Notes under the pieces: generated by a model
Told to the model about the DNA's origin: nothing
What the model saw: the letters and a program-made list of their open reading frames with translations, nothing else
The model's database searches: none
Made by a program: the position numbers and the translations under genes
Shown here: positions 26,317-32,405 of the stretch, piece after piece
Numbering within the stretch: the first letter of the stretch is position 1
Layout of the letters: every line of letters starts with the position of its first letter
Virus record (IMG/VR): IMGVR_UViG_3300042304_000071
Span: 1-34,724 of that record
Strand: one strand, 5' to 3'
Source: a virus
Length of the DNA stretch: 34,724 nt

Positions 26317-26522
26317 TGCAGGCACAAGACTACGCAACAGTAGCTGTTGCAGTAATGACAATCGTAGGTGGCTTTGTTGGCGCAGTTCGCTGGCTAGTAA
26401 AACATTACCTCAACGAACTTAAACCCAATGGTGGCTCAAGTGTTAAAGATTCTGTTACTAGATTAGAAACCAAGGTAGAAATCCTCTACCAGATGATGCT
26501 ACAAAAGGGGAACAATGAATGA
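26316..26522 (+). CDS. Small membrane protein, candidate holin or lysis regulator
   Basis: 68 residues, overlapping the previous stop by one base. Residues 6-28 (YATVAVAVMTIVGGFVGAVRWLV) form one transmembrane helix, followed by a polar linker and a coiled coil (SVTRLETKVEILYQMML). This shape, one membrane helix plus a cytoplasmic helix, is found in small lysis-cassette proteins of actinophages. It lies directly before the endolysin gene. It could be a holin, a second holin-like protein or a regulator. Confidence 0.65.
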   Translation: MQAQDYATVAVAVMTIVGGFVGAVRWLVKHYLNELKPNGGSSVKDSVTRLETKVEILYQMMLQKGNNE

Positions 26523-26980
26523 TGAAACTTGTAAAGAAAGCCACGCCTGCCGCTATTGCTGTCCTTCGTCAAGCCACAGCGATATGTCCATCTCGCAAGA
26601 AAGCCTCGGATGGCCTATTGCCATCAGCAGCACACATCAGTCAGAGTCCTAACTCAGACCACAACACAGGTTATGCAGTAGATCTAACCCACGACAGACT
26701 CGGTGGCATTGATTGCGTTAACATATTTGAAGAACTAAAAGCAGACAAGCGCGTTAAGTATCTTATTTTCCAGGGCAAGATCTGGTCAGCAGAGCGTGCA
26801 TCAGAAGGGGACCGTGATTACGACGGTTCAAATAAGCACAACAAACATCTTCACATCTCAATCAAAGAAGGATGTGGAGATGACACTTCCCCTTGGTTCC
26901 CTTGGTTGGGAAAACCCAAGGCCGTCAACAAAGTTAAGGCAGCAGTTAAGCCTTTACCTAAGAAGAAGGAGAACCAATGA
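26519..26980 (+). CDS. Endolysin, M15-type peptidase
   Basis: 153 residues, two adjacent ATG codons (26519, 26522) behind AAAAGGGG. The zinc site of M15 D-Ala-D-Ala/L-Ala-D-Glu type peptidases is visible: His48 and Asp55 in SDHNTGYAVDL, and His112 in HLHISI. A Lys/Pro-rich tail (residues 133-153) could bind the cell wall or DNA. No signal peptide, so release depends on a holin. It cuts peptide crosslinks in the host cell wall at the end of infection. It overlaps both flanking membrane-protein genes. Confidence 0.85.
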   Translation: MMKLVKKATPAAIAVLRQATAICPSRKKASDGLLPSAAHISQSPNSDHNTGYAVDLTHDRLGGIDCVNIFEELKADKRVKYLIFQGKIWSAERASEGDRDYDGSNKHNKHLHISIKEGCGDDTSPWFPWLGKPKAVNKVKAAVKPLPKKKENQ

Positions 26981-27165
26981 ACAAAACAACAAAGGCAGTA
27001 ATCGCATCATACCTCCGTGCAGCAGTAGCATCCGTGCTAGCTCTGTACCTTGCAGGCGTCACAGATCCAAAGGCACTAGCAGCAGCAGCAGTATCAGCTA
27101 TTGCAGGCCCAGTACTTAAGTGGCTTGATCCTAAGTCAGCAGACTTTGGACGCGGATCTAAGTAG
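26977..27165 (+). CDS. Holin-like membrane protein
   Basis: 62 residues from an ATGA overlap, with AAGGAG upstream. Two hydrophobic segments, about residues 8-27 (VIASYLRAAVASVLALYLAG) and 31-47 (KALAAAAVSAIAGPVLKWL), with a charged end (DPKSADFGRGSK). Size, two-helix plan and position after the endolysin fit a class II holin, which opens the inner membrane for the endolysin. It is the last late gene before the terminator. Confidence 0.75.
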   Translation: MNKTTKAVIASYLRAAVASVLALYLAGVTDPKALAAAAVSAIAGPVLKWLDPKSADFGRGSK

Positions 27166-27195
27166 ACGTAGAACCGCAGCGCGAGGCAAACAGGA

Positions 27196-27229
27196 GGTCG
27201 GTCCCTACGGGGGCCGGCCTTCTTTTTTT
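27196..27229 (+). terminator. Intrinsic terminator ending the late operon
   Basis: A ten-base-pair stem (GGTCGGTCCC with GGGGCCGGCC, including two G-T pairs) closed by a stable TACG loop, followed by TTCTTTTTTT. This is an excellent rho-independent terminator, 30 bases after the last lysis gene and just before the converging minus-strand HNH gene. Confidence 0.92.
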
Positions 27230-27233
27230 GTCC

Positions 27234-27584
27234 CTAAAATATGCCAGAGTTTGAATCACCTGATAGGTGAGTCTTTAATCTATGACAGTTGGCACACAAG
27301 GTTTGTAGATTGTGTGGCTCATTATTCCACCGGTCACCGTCTATGTGGTCTACATCTAGCTGAGAGATGTGTACTGGTATGAACCCACATCCTTTACATT
27401 CTGTGCCTTTATGTCTAGCGTATGGATAGACGGTGTTGTTGTAGTTGCGCTTCCATACAGTGCGACAGCGATACCTACTAGAGAGCTGGTTCTTCTTGTC
27501 TCTTAGTTTAATCTTTGTTGGGCCACAAATAGAGCACGTGGCAGTGCGTTCTTCTTCGTTATAGTTACTGAGTTTGTGCTGCAT
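27234..27584 (-). CDS. HNH endonuclease
   Basis: 116 residues on the minus strand. Two CxxC pairs (C17-C20 and C63-C66), the core LDVDHIDGD at 76-84, then Asn88, Leu93 and CANCH at 97-101 make up a zinc-stabilised HNH (beta-beta-alpha metal) nuclease. Such free-standing genes are either homing nucleases or packaging helpers. It converges on the late operon from the other side of the terminator and overlaps the upstream zinc-ribbon gene by 20 bases, so the two are probably cotranscribed. Confidence 0.85.
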   Translation of the reverse strand: MQHKLSNYNEEERTATCSICGPTKIKLRDKKNQLSSRYRCRTVWKRNYNNTVYPYARHKGTECKGCGFIPVHISQLDVDHIDGDRWNNEPHNLQTLCANCHRLKTHLSGDSNSGIF

Positions 27585-27879
27585 CTTTGTCTATTGGACA
27601 AGGCACAACTACTAGATTCCCGCAGTTGACACAGGTTGCATCTAAGAAGTACCAGACTAACTCGTAGTCTTCAAAGGAGGCCATAACACTAAAGACTTGT
27701 GAGCCACACGGACACACGTGAAGTGGTCCTAAGCCCCGCAGATCGGTCCCGAAAGGCTCAGGAAGGGTATTCCTACGCCATCTAAACGATGGCAGGGTTG
27801 GTAGACGGAACCGTATGGTTACTGTACGGTTGGTACCGTTGCGCCCATTAAGGGCGCCCACCCGTTTAATTCGCCTCAC
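27565..27879 (-). CDS. Zinc-ribbon protein, unknown function
   Basis: 104 residues on the minus strand. The C-terminal half has LRGLGPLHVCPCGSQVF then ATCVNCGNLVVVPC, giving two Cys pairs that most likely bind zinc. The only available in-frame start upstream of the ribbon is GTG at 27879 or GTG at 27861; there is no ATG before the first Cys pair. The basic first 34 residues (RRIKRVGALNGRN..., many Arg/Thr/Asn) coincide with a cluster of inverted repeats and look less protein-like than the rest. The gene is real at its 3' part; the start is doubtful. Confidence 0.65.
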   Translation of the reverse strand: MRRIKRVGALNGRNGTNRTVTIRFRLPTLPSFRWRRNTLPEPFGTDLRGLGPLHVCPCGSQVFSVMASFEDYELVWYFLDATCVNCGNLVVVPCPIDKDAAQTQ

Positions 27880-27923
27880 GGCTCATATGGTAGTGCCTAG
27901 TAGGTGTCGCTACGCGACGACAC
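27777..27923. repeat. Cluster of inverted repeats at the divergent operon junction
   Basis: Within 147 bases there are five inverted repeats: GCCATC/GATGGC (27777-27793, loop 5), ACCGTA/TACGGT (27810-27830, loop 9), the palindrome GGTACC (27832-27837), GCGCCC/GGGCGC (27841-27857, loop 5) and GTGTCG/CGACAC (27904-27909 and 27918-27923, loop 8). None is followed by a T-tract. The density is unlike the rest of the window. Part overlaps the 5' end of the minus-strand zinc-ribbon gene. Possible roles: control region, replication origin, or structured noncoding RNA. Confidence 0.55.
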
Positions 27924-27949
27924 GCCGTAAGTGGTGATAGCATTCCAGT
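27880..27949. promoter_or_regulatory. Divergent intergenic region
   Basis: Seventy bases between a minus-strand gene start and the plus-strand start at 27950, the only divergent junction in the window. Promoters for both directions should lie here or in the adjoining coding ends, but I see no convincing -35/-10 pair for a primary sigma factor on either strand. It contains the GTGTCG/CGACAC hairpin and only a weak ribosome site (GGTGAT) for the plus gene. Early phage promoters may be read by altered host polymerase, so lack of consensus is not decisive. Confidence 0.45.
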
Positions 27950-28507
27950 ATGACAACAATCGCAGCGATAGAGGGTATTGATTACGCAGTTCTAGTAGCT
28001 GACTCACAGATCACAGAAGATAATCTCGTGACGTTAGCCACTAGTACGCCCAAGATCGTTGAGGTTGGTAAGTATCTCATCGGGATATCAGGTGATACTA
28101 GGCCAGGTGACATACTTTCGTATAACTGGAAGCCACCGGTGTATCGTGGTGAAGATCCTGCACAGTTTATGGGAAAGAAAGTCATACCTAGTATCAATCA
28201 AACATTTACCGATAACAACTACGACTACAATAAGGCGGATAAAGATGGCGGTTTTGATTATCTCATTGCTTTTAACGGCAATATCTTTCGTATTGCTTGT
28301 GATCTCTCTTTTTTCCAAAGCAATGTCGGAGCATATGGCATCGGTTCTGGTGGTCAGTTTGCTCTTGGCTACCTTTCTTCAGTTATCAAACCTGATATGG
28401 ATGTAGCCTTTGCTAAGCGACACGCCCGTAAAGCAGTAGAGATTGCGTCGGTGCTTGACGCTAACACTGGCAAGCCCATACAGTTAGTAGTCCAAGAACG
28501 GTTCTAG
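27950..28507 (+). CDS. Proteasome beta / HslV-like Ntn peptidase
   Basis: 185 residues, close to the length of HslV. After removal of Met1 the new N-terminus is Thr-Thr-Ile, the hallmark of threonine peptidases of the proteasome/HslV family. Counting from that Thr, Asp17 (VLVADSQ) and Lys34 (PKIVEV) fall where the catalytic Asp17 and Lys33 lie. Then comes YLIGISGDTRPGD, aligned with the HslV GFAGGTAD turn, and AYGIGSGGQFALGYL, aligned with IGSGG-YA in HslV. No propeptide is present, as in HslV. No HslU-type unfoldase, alpha subunit or Mpa/ARC gene lies in the window. It is the first gene of the early operon. Likely a cytoplasmic peptidase or a modifier of the host proteasome; substrate unknown. 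Confidence 0.82.
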   Translation: MTTIAAIEGIDYAVLVADSQITEDNLVTLATSTPKIVEVGKYLIGISGDTRPGDILSYNWKPPVYRGEDPAQFMGKKVIPSINQTFTDNNYDYNKADKDGGFDYLIAFNGNIFRIACDLSFFQSNVGAYGIGSGGQFALGYLSSVIKPDMDVAFAKRHARKAVEIASVLDANTGKPIQLVVQERF

Positions 28508-28515
28508 GAGGAGCT

Positions 28516-28674
28516 ATGGATAGCGAAGGCGTTTATATTAAGCACGAGATGAAAGAGATTATTGCAACAGGTGAATACGCTGCACACTACTGGTTCGACC
28601 AGGGTTGGAAGGCGTGTAGACTTGCGTTCTTGTTGCACAAACAAGCAGAAGAAGCTGGAGCATTTAGAGTATGA
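28516..28674 (+). CDS. Small early protein
   Basis: 52 residues with a strong ribosome site (AGGAGGAGCT) and an ATGA overlap to the next gene. Mixed helical content with aromatic and basic residues (HYWFDQGWKACRLAFLLHKQ). No family recognised. Position between the peptidase and the Cas4-like nuclease suggests an early accessory or takeover protein. Confidence 0.6.
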   Translation: MDSEGVYIKHEMKEIIATGEYAAHYWFDQGWKACRLAFLLHKQAEEAGAFRV

Positions 28675-29612
28675 CAGACCCAAAGGAACTGCTGCTGACT
28701 GCACTACGTGCAGGCGATGCTAAGCGTTCACGATCTACACAGGTACAGATTGGTCCATCAGAGGTAGGTGGCTGTCGCCGTAAGGTGTGGTACCGACTTA
28801 ACGATCAACCTGAAACTAATGACAACGAATTAAAACTCGCTGCGATAATGGGTACTGCTATCCACGCAGAGATTGAGAAAGCATTAGCAGATAATCCAGA
28901 TGTGCTAATTGAAACTGAAGTTGAATACAATGGAATGAAAGCACACATTGACTGTTTCGTACCTGGTACTGGTGATGTGATTGATTGGAAGACAAGCAAG
29001 GTCCGGAACCTTTCTTACTTTCCATCAACACAACAACGGTGGCAGGTGCAGCTATACGGCTACCTCCTAGCTAAGAACGGCTATGCGGTCAACCGAGTGT
29101 CACTGGTAGCAATTGCCAGGGACGGGGACGAAAGAGATGTCAAGGTTCACACCGAAGACTACGATGAGTCCATTGCACTAGAAGCACTCGGTTGGCTAGC
29201 GGCTGTTAAAGAAGCTAAGGAAGCACCAGCACCTGAGAAAGATGCAAGTTACTGTCAGCATTACTGTAAGTTCTACGACTCATCAGGTGAGATGGGATGC
29301 GTTGGTCTAAAAAAAGAACGTACACCAGTCAGTGATGTAATCATTACTGATGCAGATATTGACAAGAATGCACTGTTGTATCTACAGTTAGCAGCGCAGA
29401 TTAAAGAGTTAGAAACACATCAAGATTCTTTGAAGACATCCTTCGAAGGAGTACTGGGTACTACTAATTCAGGTATCGAACTCAGTTGGACAACTGTTAG
29501 AGGGCGTGAGTCAGTTGACAGTGAGCAAGTAGAAAAACTATTAGGGTTTGTCCCTAAGAAGGTAGGAGCTGAAAGCCAGCGACTATCAATCAAGCAAAGT
29601 GGAGGCAAGTAA
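28671..29612 (+). CDS. Cas4/RecB-like PD-(D/E)XK nuclease with Fe-S cysteines
   Basis: 313 residues, ATGA overlap. Motifs in order: a Cys in VGGCRRKVWY (C35), MGTAIHAEIE with His65, HIDCF with Asp94, VIDWKTSK with Asp105 and Lys107, WQVQLYGYLL with Gln125/127 and Tyr129, and the Cys group C195-x3-C199-x10-C210. This is the Cas4/AddB-like plan, where C35 and the three late cysteines hold a 4Fe-4S cluster. Phage members process DNA ends during recombination or replication. The last 90 residues are helical. It precedes a small zinc protein and WhiB. No CRISPR array or other Cas gene is here, so no adaptation role is implied. Confidence 0.85.
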   Translation: MTDPKELLLTALRAGDAKRSRSTQVQIGPSEVGGCRRKVWYRLNDQPETNDNELKLAAIMGTAIHAEIEKALADNPDVLIETEVEYNGMKAHIDCFVPGTGDVIDWKTSKVRNLSYFPSTQQRWQVQLYGYLLAKNGYAVNRVSLVAIARDGDERDVKVHTEDYDESIALEALGWLAAVKEAKEAPAPEKDASYCQHYCKFYDSSGEMGCVGLKKERTPVSDVIITDADIDKNALLYLQLAAQIKELETHQDSLKTSFEGVLGTTNSGIELSWTTVRGRESVDSEQVEKLLGFVPKKVGAESQRLSIKQSGGK

Positions 29613-29990
29613 ATGGCTACAGAAGGAACAAAGTTCCAGATTAACTACAAGTTAAATGATGGAACACTTATCAATCTTTACGCAGCAACAGTTCAGGAAC
29701 TAGAGACAGGTCTTGCAGACATTGCAATGAATGCTGCAAACATCCGTGCTACTGGATCAGAACTATCAGGTGGAGTACAGGCACCAGCACCAACAGTTGC
29801 AGCAGTTGCTCAGGCTTTTAATGCAACACCAGTTGCAGCAGCACCAGTAGCATCAGGTGGTGCTAACTCTTGTAAGCACGGTGCTATGTCACTACGTTCA
29901 GGTGTAGGACAAAAGGGTCCGTGGTCAGGTTATATGTGTGCAGCACCAAAGGGTGCGCCAGATAAGTGCGACACTATCTGGGTTCGATAA
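29613..29990 (+). CDS. Small protein with C-terminal zinc-ribbon-like module
   Basis: 125 residues with GGAGG upstream. Residues 1-50 are a beta-helix start (FQINYKLNDGTLINLYAAT), residues 50-85 an Ala/Pro/Val linker, and 86-125 a module with C87, H89, C109 and C119 (CKHGAMSLRSG, GPWSGYMCAAP, DKCDTIW). The CxH...W-GY-C...C-IW order is a recurring phage type, perhaps binding DNA or guiding the nuclease coded just upstream. Function not established. Confidence 0.68.
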   Translation: MATEGTKFQINYKLNDGTLINLYAATVQELETGLADIAMNAANIRATGSELSGGVQAPAPTVAAVAQAFNATPVAAAPVASGGANSCKHGAMSLRSGVGQKGPWSGYMCAAPKGAPDKCDTIWVR

Positions 29991-29993
29991 CCA

Positions 29994-30263
29994 ATGCGGG
30001 AGCCAAGTCAATACGAAGCTCCTAGTTGTGAAAGTGTTGGTGGGGACTTCTGGTTTCCAGACGCCAAGATTGATATTAAATCAATTGAAGATACTAAGTA
30101 TGCAGTAAGTATCTGTAATAGGTGTCCCCATCGAAGAGAATGTGCAGAGTGGGGAATCAAGAAAGAATACTTTGGTATCTGGGGTGGTCTTACTTTAAGA
30201 CAGCGCCAGAAGATCAGAGATCAACGAGGCATTAGATTGAATCAGGAGAAGGACATTGCTTAA
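29994..30263 (+). CDS. WhiB-family transcription regulator
   Basis: 89 residues. Four cysteines fit the WhiB 4Fe-4S site: C12, C41, C44 and C50 (C-x28-C-x2-C-x5-C), followed by GIWGG at residues 61-65 and a basic tail (LRQRQKIRDQRG), the DNA-contacting part in WhiB proteins. The family is confined to Actinobacteria and their phages. Host WhiB proteins bind the primary sigma factor; phage versions can repress host whiB genes and alter septation (known for mycobacteriophage TM4). Placed in the early operon, it likely redirects host transcription. Its ribosome site is weak. Confidence 0.9.
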   Translation: MREPSQYEAPSCESVGGDFWFPDAKIDIKSIEDTKYAVSICNRCPHRRECAEWGIKKEYFGIWGGLTLRQRQKIRDQRGIRLNQEKDIA

Positions 30264-31104
30264 TCTTTCCCGCGCTTGGAGTGGAGTGCTTACCAAAGCA
30301 ACACCACTACCTGATGTGTGGGAAGGGTTAGCAACAGAAGGTATTAAGTTTCGCAGAGGCCAGGTATGTATGGTCGCTGCAGCACCTAATGCTGGTAAGT
30401 CTATGTTCGCCCTGATCTATGCAATCAAAGCCAAGGTTCCTACGCTTTTCTTCTCCGCAGATACTGATACCGCTACTGTAATGATGAGGTCTGTATCGCA
30501 TCTATCTGGTCACTCACAAGTGACAGTAGAGGCAAACCTTTCTAACGATAGTAAGTACTACAATGCACACTTAGACAAACTTTCACACATCAAGTGGGTC
30601 TTTGATTCATCTCCAAACATTGATGACTTGGAGTTAGAGATCAGGGCTTACGTTGAACTCTTTGGGCAAGCACCAGAGTTGATTGTCATTGATAACTTAA
30701 TGAACATAACCGCTGAGACGGACAACGAATGGGCAGGACTAAGAGCAATTATGATGGAGCTACACGATATGGCACGCAAGACTGAGGCCTGTGTAATGGT
30801 GCTCCACCACGTATCAGAACAGTCAGAGTATGGGTCACCTAGTAACCCACCTCATCGCAGAGCAATTCACGGAAAGGTCAGTCAGTTACCTGCACTGATA
30901 CTTACACTGGGCTATGACCCAACGCAAGGAATACTCAAGGTAGCACCGGTAAAGAATCGTTTCGGCGCACACACTGCAGATGGAAGCAAGTATGCACAGC
31001 TACTGGTAAACTACGCAGCAGTACAAATCTCAGATCAAAATGAGTTTGGTTGGATGCTAAGGAAAGATACGATTGCAGGATACCAAGGAGGGTATAATGT
31101 CTGA
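30256..31104 (+). CDS. RecA/DnaB-type replication ATPase
   Basis: 282 residues from TTG, with AGGAGAAGGA upstream. Walker A is AAPNAGKS (Lys48) with Ala where the first Gly is usual; FFSADTD follows; Walker B is LIVID146; then VLHHVSE with His184/185 in the sensor position and HRRAIHGKVSQLPALILTL and APVKNRFG further on. This is the helicase/recombinase core of the DnaB/RecA/AAA_25 class. There is no primase domain attached, but split primase genes follow within 1 kb. The likely role is a replicative helicase or recombination ATPase. Confidence 0.82.
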   Translation: MLNLSRAWSGVLTKATPLPDVWEGLATEGIKFRRGQVCMVAAAPNAGKSMFALIYAIKAKVPTLFFSADTDTATVMMRSVSHLSGHSQVTVEANLSNDSKYYNAHLDKLSHIKWVFDSSPNIDDLELEIRAYVELFGQAPELIVIDNLMNITAETDNEWAGLRAIMMELHDMARKTEACVMVLHHVSEQSEYGSPSNPPHRRAIHGKVSQLPALILTLGYDPTQGILKVAPVKNRFGAHTADGSKYAQLLVNYAAVQISDQNEFGWMLRKDTIAGYQGGYNV

Positions 31105-31309
31105 ACCAGAATTAACAAACAAGTACCGAGATAATCTAAAGATAGATGCACTACGTGCAGATGTGGACTCCATCAAGGTAGACCTCACCAACTTCGTTGG
31201 TGCGCTGCTGCAATCTGGTGTTGTCGAATTAGTTAAAGATGAAGAAGGCAATGTCATCTATAAAATCAACAAGGTTGTATTGGTAGATGAGTCAGTACAA
31301 CAAGACTAA
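31097..31309 (+). CDS. Small acidic early protein
   Basis: 70 residues from the ATG at 31097, preceded by AAGGAGGG; an in-frame upstream extension to 31073 would lie in the previous gene. It has an N-terminal helix (KYRDNLKIDALRADVDSIKVD) and a C-terminal beta hairpin (VVELVKDEEGNVIYKINKVVLV). No family. It overlaps both neighbours. Perhaps a partner of the ATPase. Confidence 0.6.
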   Translation: MSEPELTNKYRDNLKIDALRADVDSIKVDLTNFVGALLQSGVVELVKDEEGNVIYKINKVVLVDESVQQD

Positions 31310-31637
31310 AGGTTCTCAGTTTGAGACAGATGTAATGAAGTGGCTCCGCAAGGCGGGGGTTCTTGCAGAGCGTCTGACTAAAGCTGGGGCAAAGGATGAG
31401 GGCGACATCGTTACTGTTATCGCGGGAGAAACCTATATCCTTGAACTCAAGAACAGGGCTACCCTTTCGTTGCCTGAGTTCTGGAGAGAAGCACAAGTTG
31501 AGGCGCTTAACTATTCAAAGGCTCGTGGTCTTGGGGAAGTGCCACTGTCATATGTAATAGTTAAGCGTCGCAACGCTTCAATAGATCAGGCTTGGGTAAT
31601 CCAAGACTTAGCACAGTGGTTAAAGGAGAAGCAATGA
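31287..31637 (+). CDS. Holliday-junction-resolvase-like PD-(D/E)XK nuclease
   Basis: 116 residues. Motifs: KGSQFETDVMKWL (Glu13), GAKDEGDIV (Asp40), YILELKNR (Glu53, Lys55) and then a helix SLPEFWREAQVEA. The E...D...ExK order and short length fit Hjc/VRR-type resolvases, which cut four-way DNA junctions before packaging. It is coupled by an ATGA overlap to the next small gene. Confidence 0.8.
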   Translation: MSQYNKTKGSQFETDVMKWLRKAGVLAERLTKAGAKDEGDIVTVIAGETYILELKNRATLSLPEFWREAQVEALNYSKARGLGEVPLSYVIVKRRNASIDQAWVIQDLAQWLKEKQ

Positions 31638-31846
31638 TTGATACTCCACCAGGTTACGGGATAACTTGTAATTGTGGTATGAGAATTAGTGGGACCAATG
31701 AAAATGGTGTCATCAGCTTGATGAAAAGACATCTTGAATCAGGCAAATATCACACAGCATATCTATTACATAATGGATTTGAACCAGGTGATACTGAATT
31801 AGAAAAAATAATAATCAATGCAACATCTATGAAGAAGGGGCTATAA
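31634..31846 (+). CDS. Small zinc-finger-like protein
   Basis: 70 residues from ATG 31634, with AAAGGAGAA upstream. ITCNCGMRISG has Cys-x-Cys and is followed by KRHLESGKYH, giving a possible Cys2His2 metal site. The rest is helical, ending SMKKGL. It may be a DNA-binding accessory of the resolvase or primase. No family recognised. Confidence 0.6.
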   Translation: MIDTPPGYGITCNCGMRISGTNENGVISLMKRHLESGKYHTAYLLHNGFEPGDTELEKIIINATSMKKGL

Positions 31847-31847
31847 A

Positions 31848-31949
31848 ATGCCAGTACCAGGTGGAGAAATTACAACATCAGAGATACTTGTACCAGAAGT
31901 TGTACCAGTAGTAGAAGAAGCAGAAGATGATTTGCCAGAACTGCAGTAA
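31848..31949 (+). CDS. Very small acidic protein
   Basis: 33 residues, ATG with GAAGGGG upstream. Almost entirely Val, Pro and Glu (EILVPEVVPVVEEAEDDLPEL). No domain. Its 3' end overlaps by 23 bases a better supported zinc protein in another frame. Translation is plausible from the ribosome site but unproven. Confidence 0.45.
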   Translation: MPVPGGEITTSEILVPEVVPVVEEAEDDLPELQ

Positions 31950-32106
31950 AGCAGGAGAAGAGAATACTCTTACCCACTACAAGCGTTCAGCTCATTGGCA
32001 CGATAAGTGTGATGATAAGGGGTGTGTATGCCAGCACAAGACTGGTCCAGGGTACGTAAAGCGAGCCGATACAAAGGTGCCGTTGATGCAAACGCAATCC
32101 CCATAG
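31927..32106 (+). CDS. Small Cys/His-rich zinc protein, overlapped by both neighbours
   Basis: 59 residues in a third frame. It reads MICQNCSKAG, then HYKRSAHWH, then DKCDDKGCVCQHK. The Cys and His groups (CQNC, HWH, KCDDKGCVCQH) form one or two likely zinc sites. I recognise a recurring C--C...H...H--C-D-GC-CQH pattern of small phage proteins. It ends 79 bases inside the primase zinc-domain gene, in a different frame. The ribosome site is only an AGAAGAAG-rich stretch. The protein-like pattern is the main support. Confidence 0.6.
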   Translation: MICQNCSKAGEENTLTHYKRSAHWHDKCDDKGCVCQHKTGPGYVKRADTKVPLMQTQSP

Positions 32107-32405
32107 GTCCGATTGTTTCGCACTTTGGTGGTGAAGTAAGAGAAGGTAAGAGCGCATCAGTTAGATGCTGCCTACATAGCGACAGTCGCAGGTCTGCTGT
32201 TATGAATACCTACGACAACCTGTACTTCTGTCACACCTGCGGTAAGGGTGGCAATGCAGCTAACTTAGTGTGCATACTAGAGAACTTGGAGTTTAACGAT
32301 GGCCTCAAACGTGCAGTCGAAATTGCTACTGGAAGCGGCGCAGCAATACGCTCAGGCAATAAGTCAAGAAGCACTGGCCGTACTAAACGCACGTGGGATC
32401 TCTGA
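32028..32405 (+). CDS. Primase zinc-binding (CHC2-type) protein
   Basis: 125 residues from ATG 32028 (AAGGGG five bases upstream). VRCCLHSDSRRSAVMN with Cys47 and His50, then LYFCHTCGKGGNAANLV with Cys68 and Cys71, form the CHC2 zinc finger that recognises the primer start site on the template. The C-terminus is basic (RSGNKSRSTGRTKRTW). There is no catalytic TOPRIM domain in this frame; that is in the next gene, which starts 107 bases before this one ends. So the primase is split in two proteins. Confidence 0.82.
   Translation: MPAQDWSRVRKASRYKGAVDANAIPIGPIVSHFGGEVREGKSASVRCCLHSDSRRSAVMNTYDNLYFCHTCGKGGNAANLVCILENLEFNDGLKRAVEIATGSGAAIRSGNKSRSTGRTKRTWDL

Noticed and set aside
28671-29612. Cas4-like gene as part of a CRISPR system
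   Set aside because: No array, Cas1 or Cas2 is present; phage Cas4-like nucleases commonly act in DNA recombination.
31073-31098. TTGCAG and TATAAT as an internal promoter
   Set aside because: Spacing is only 14 bases, and the TATAAT is part of the ribosome site and start codon of the gene at 31097.
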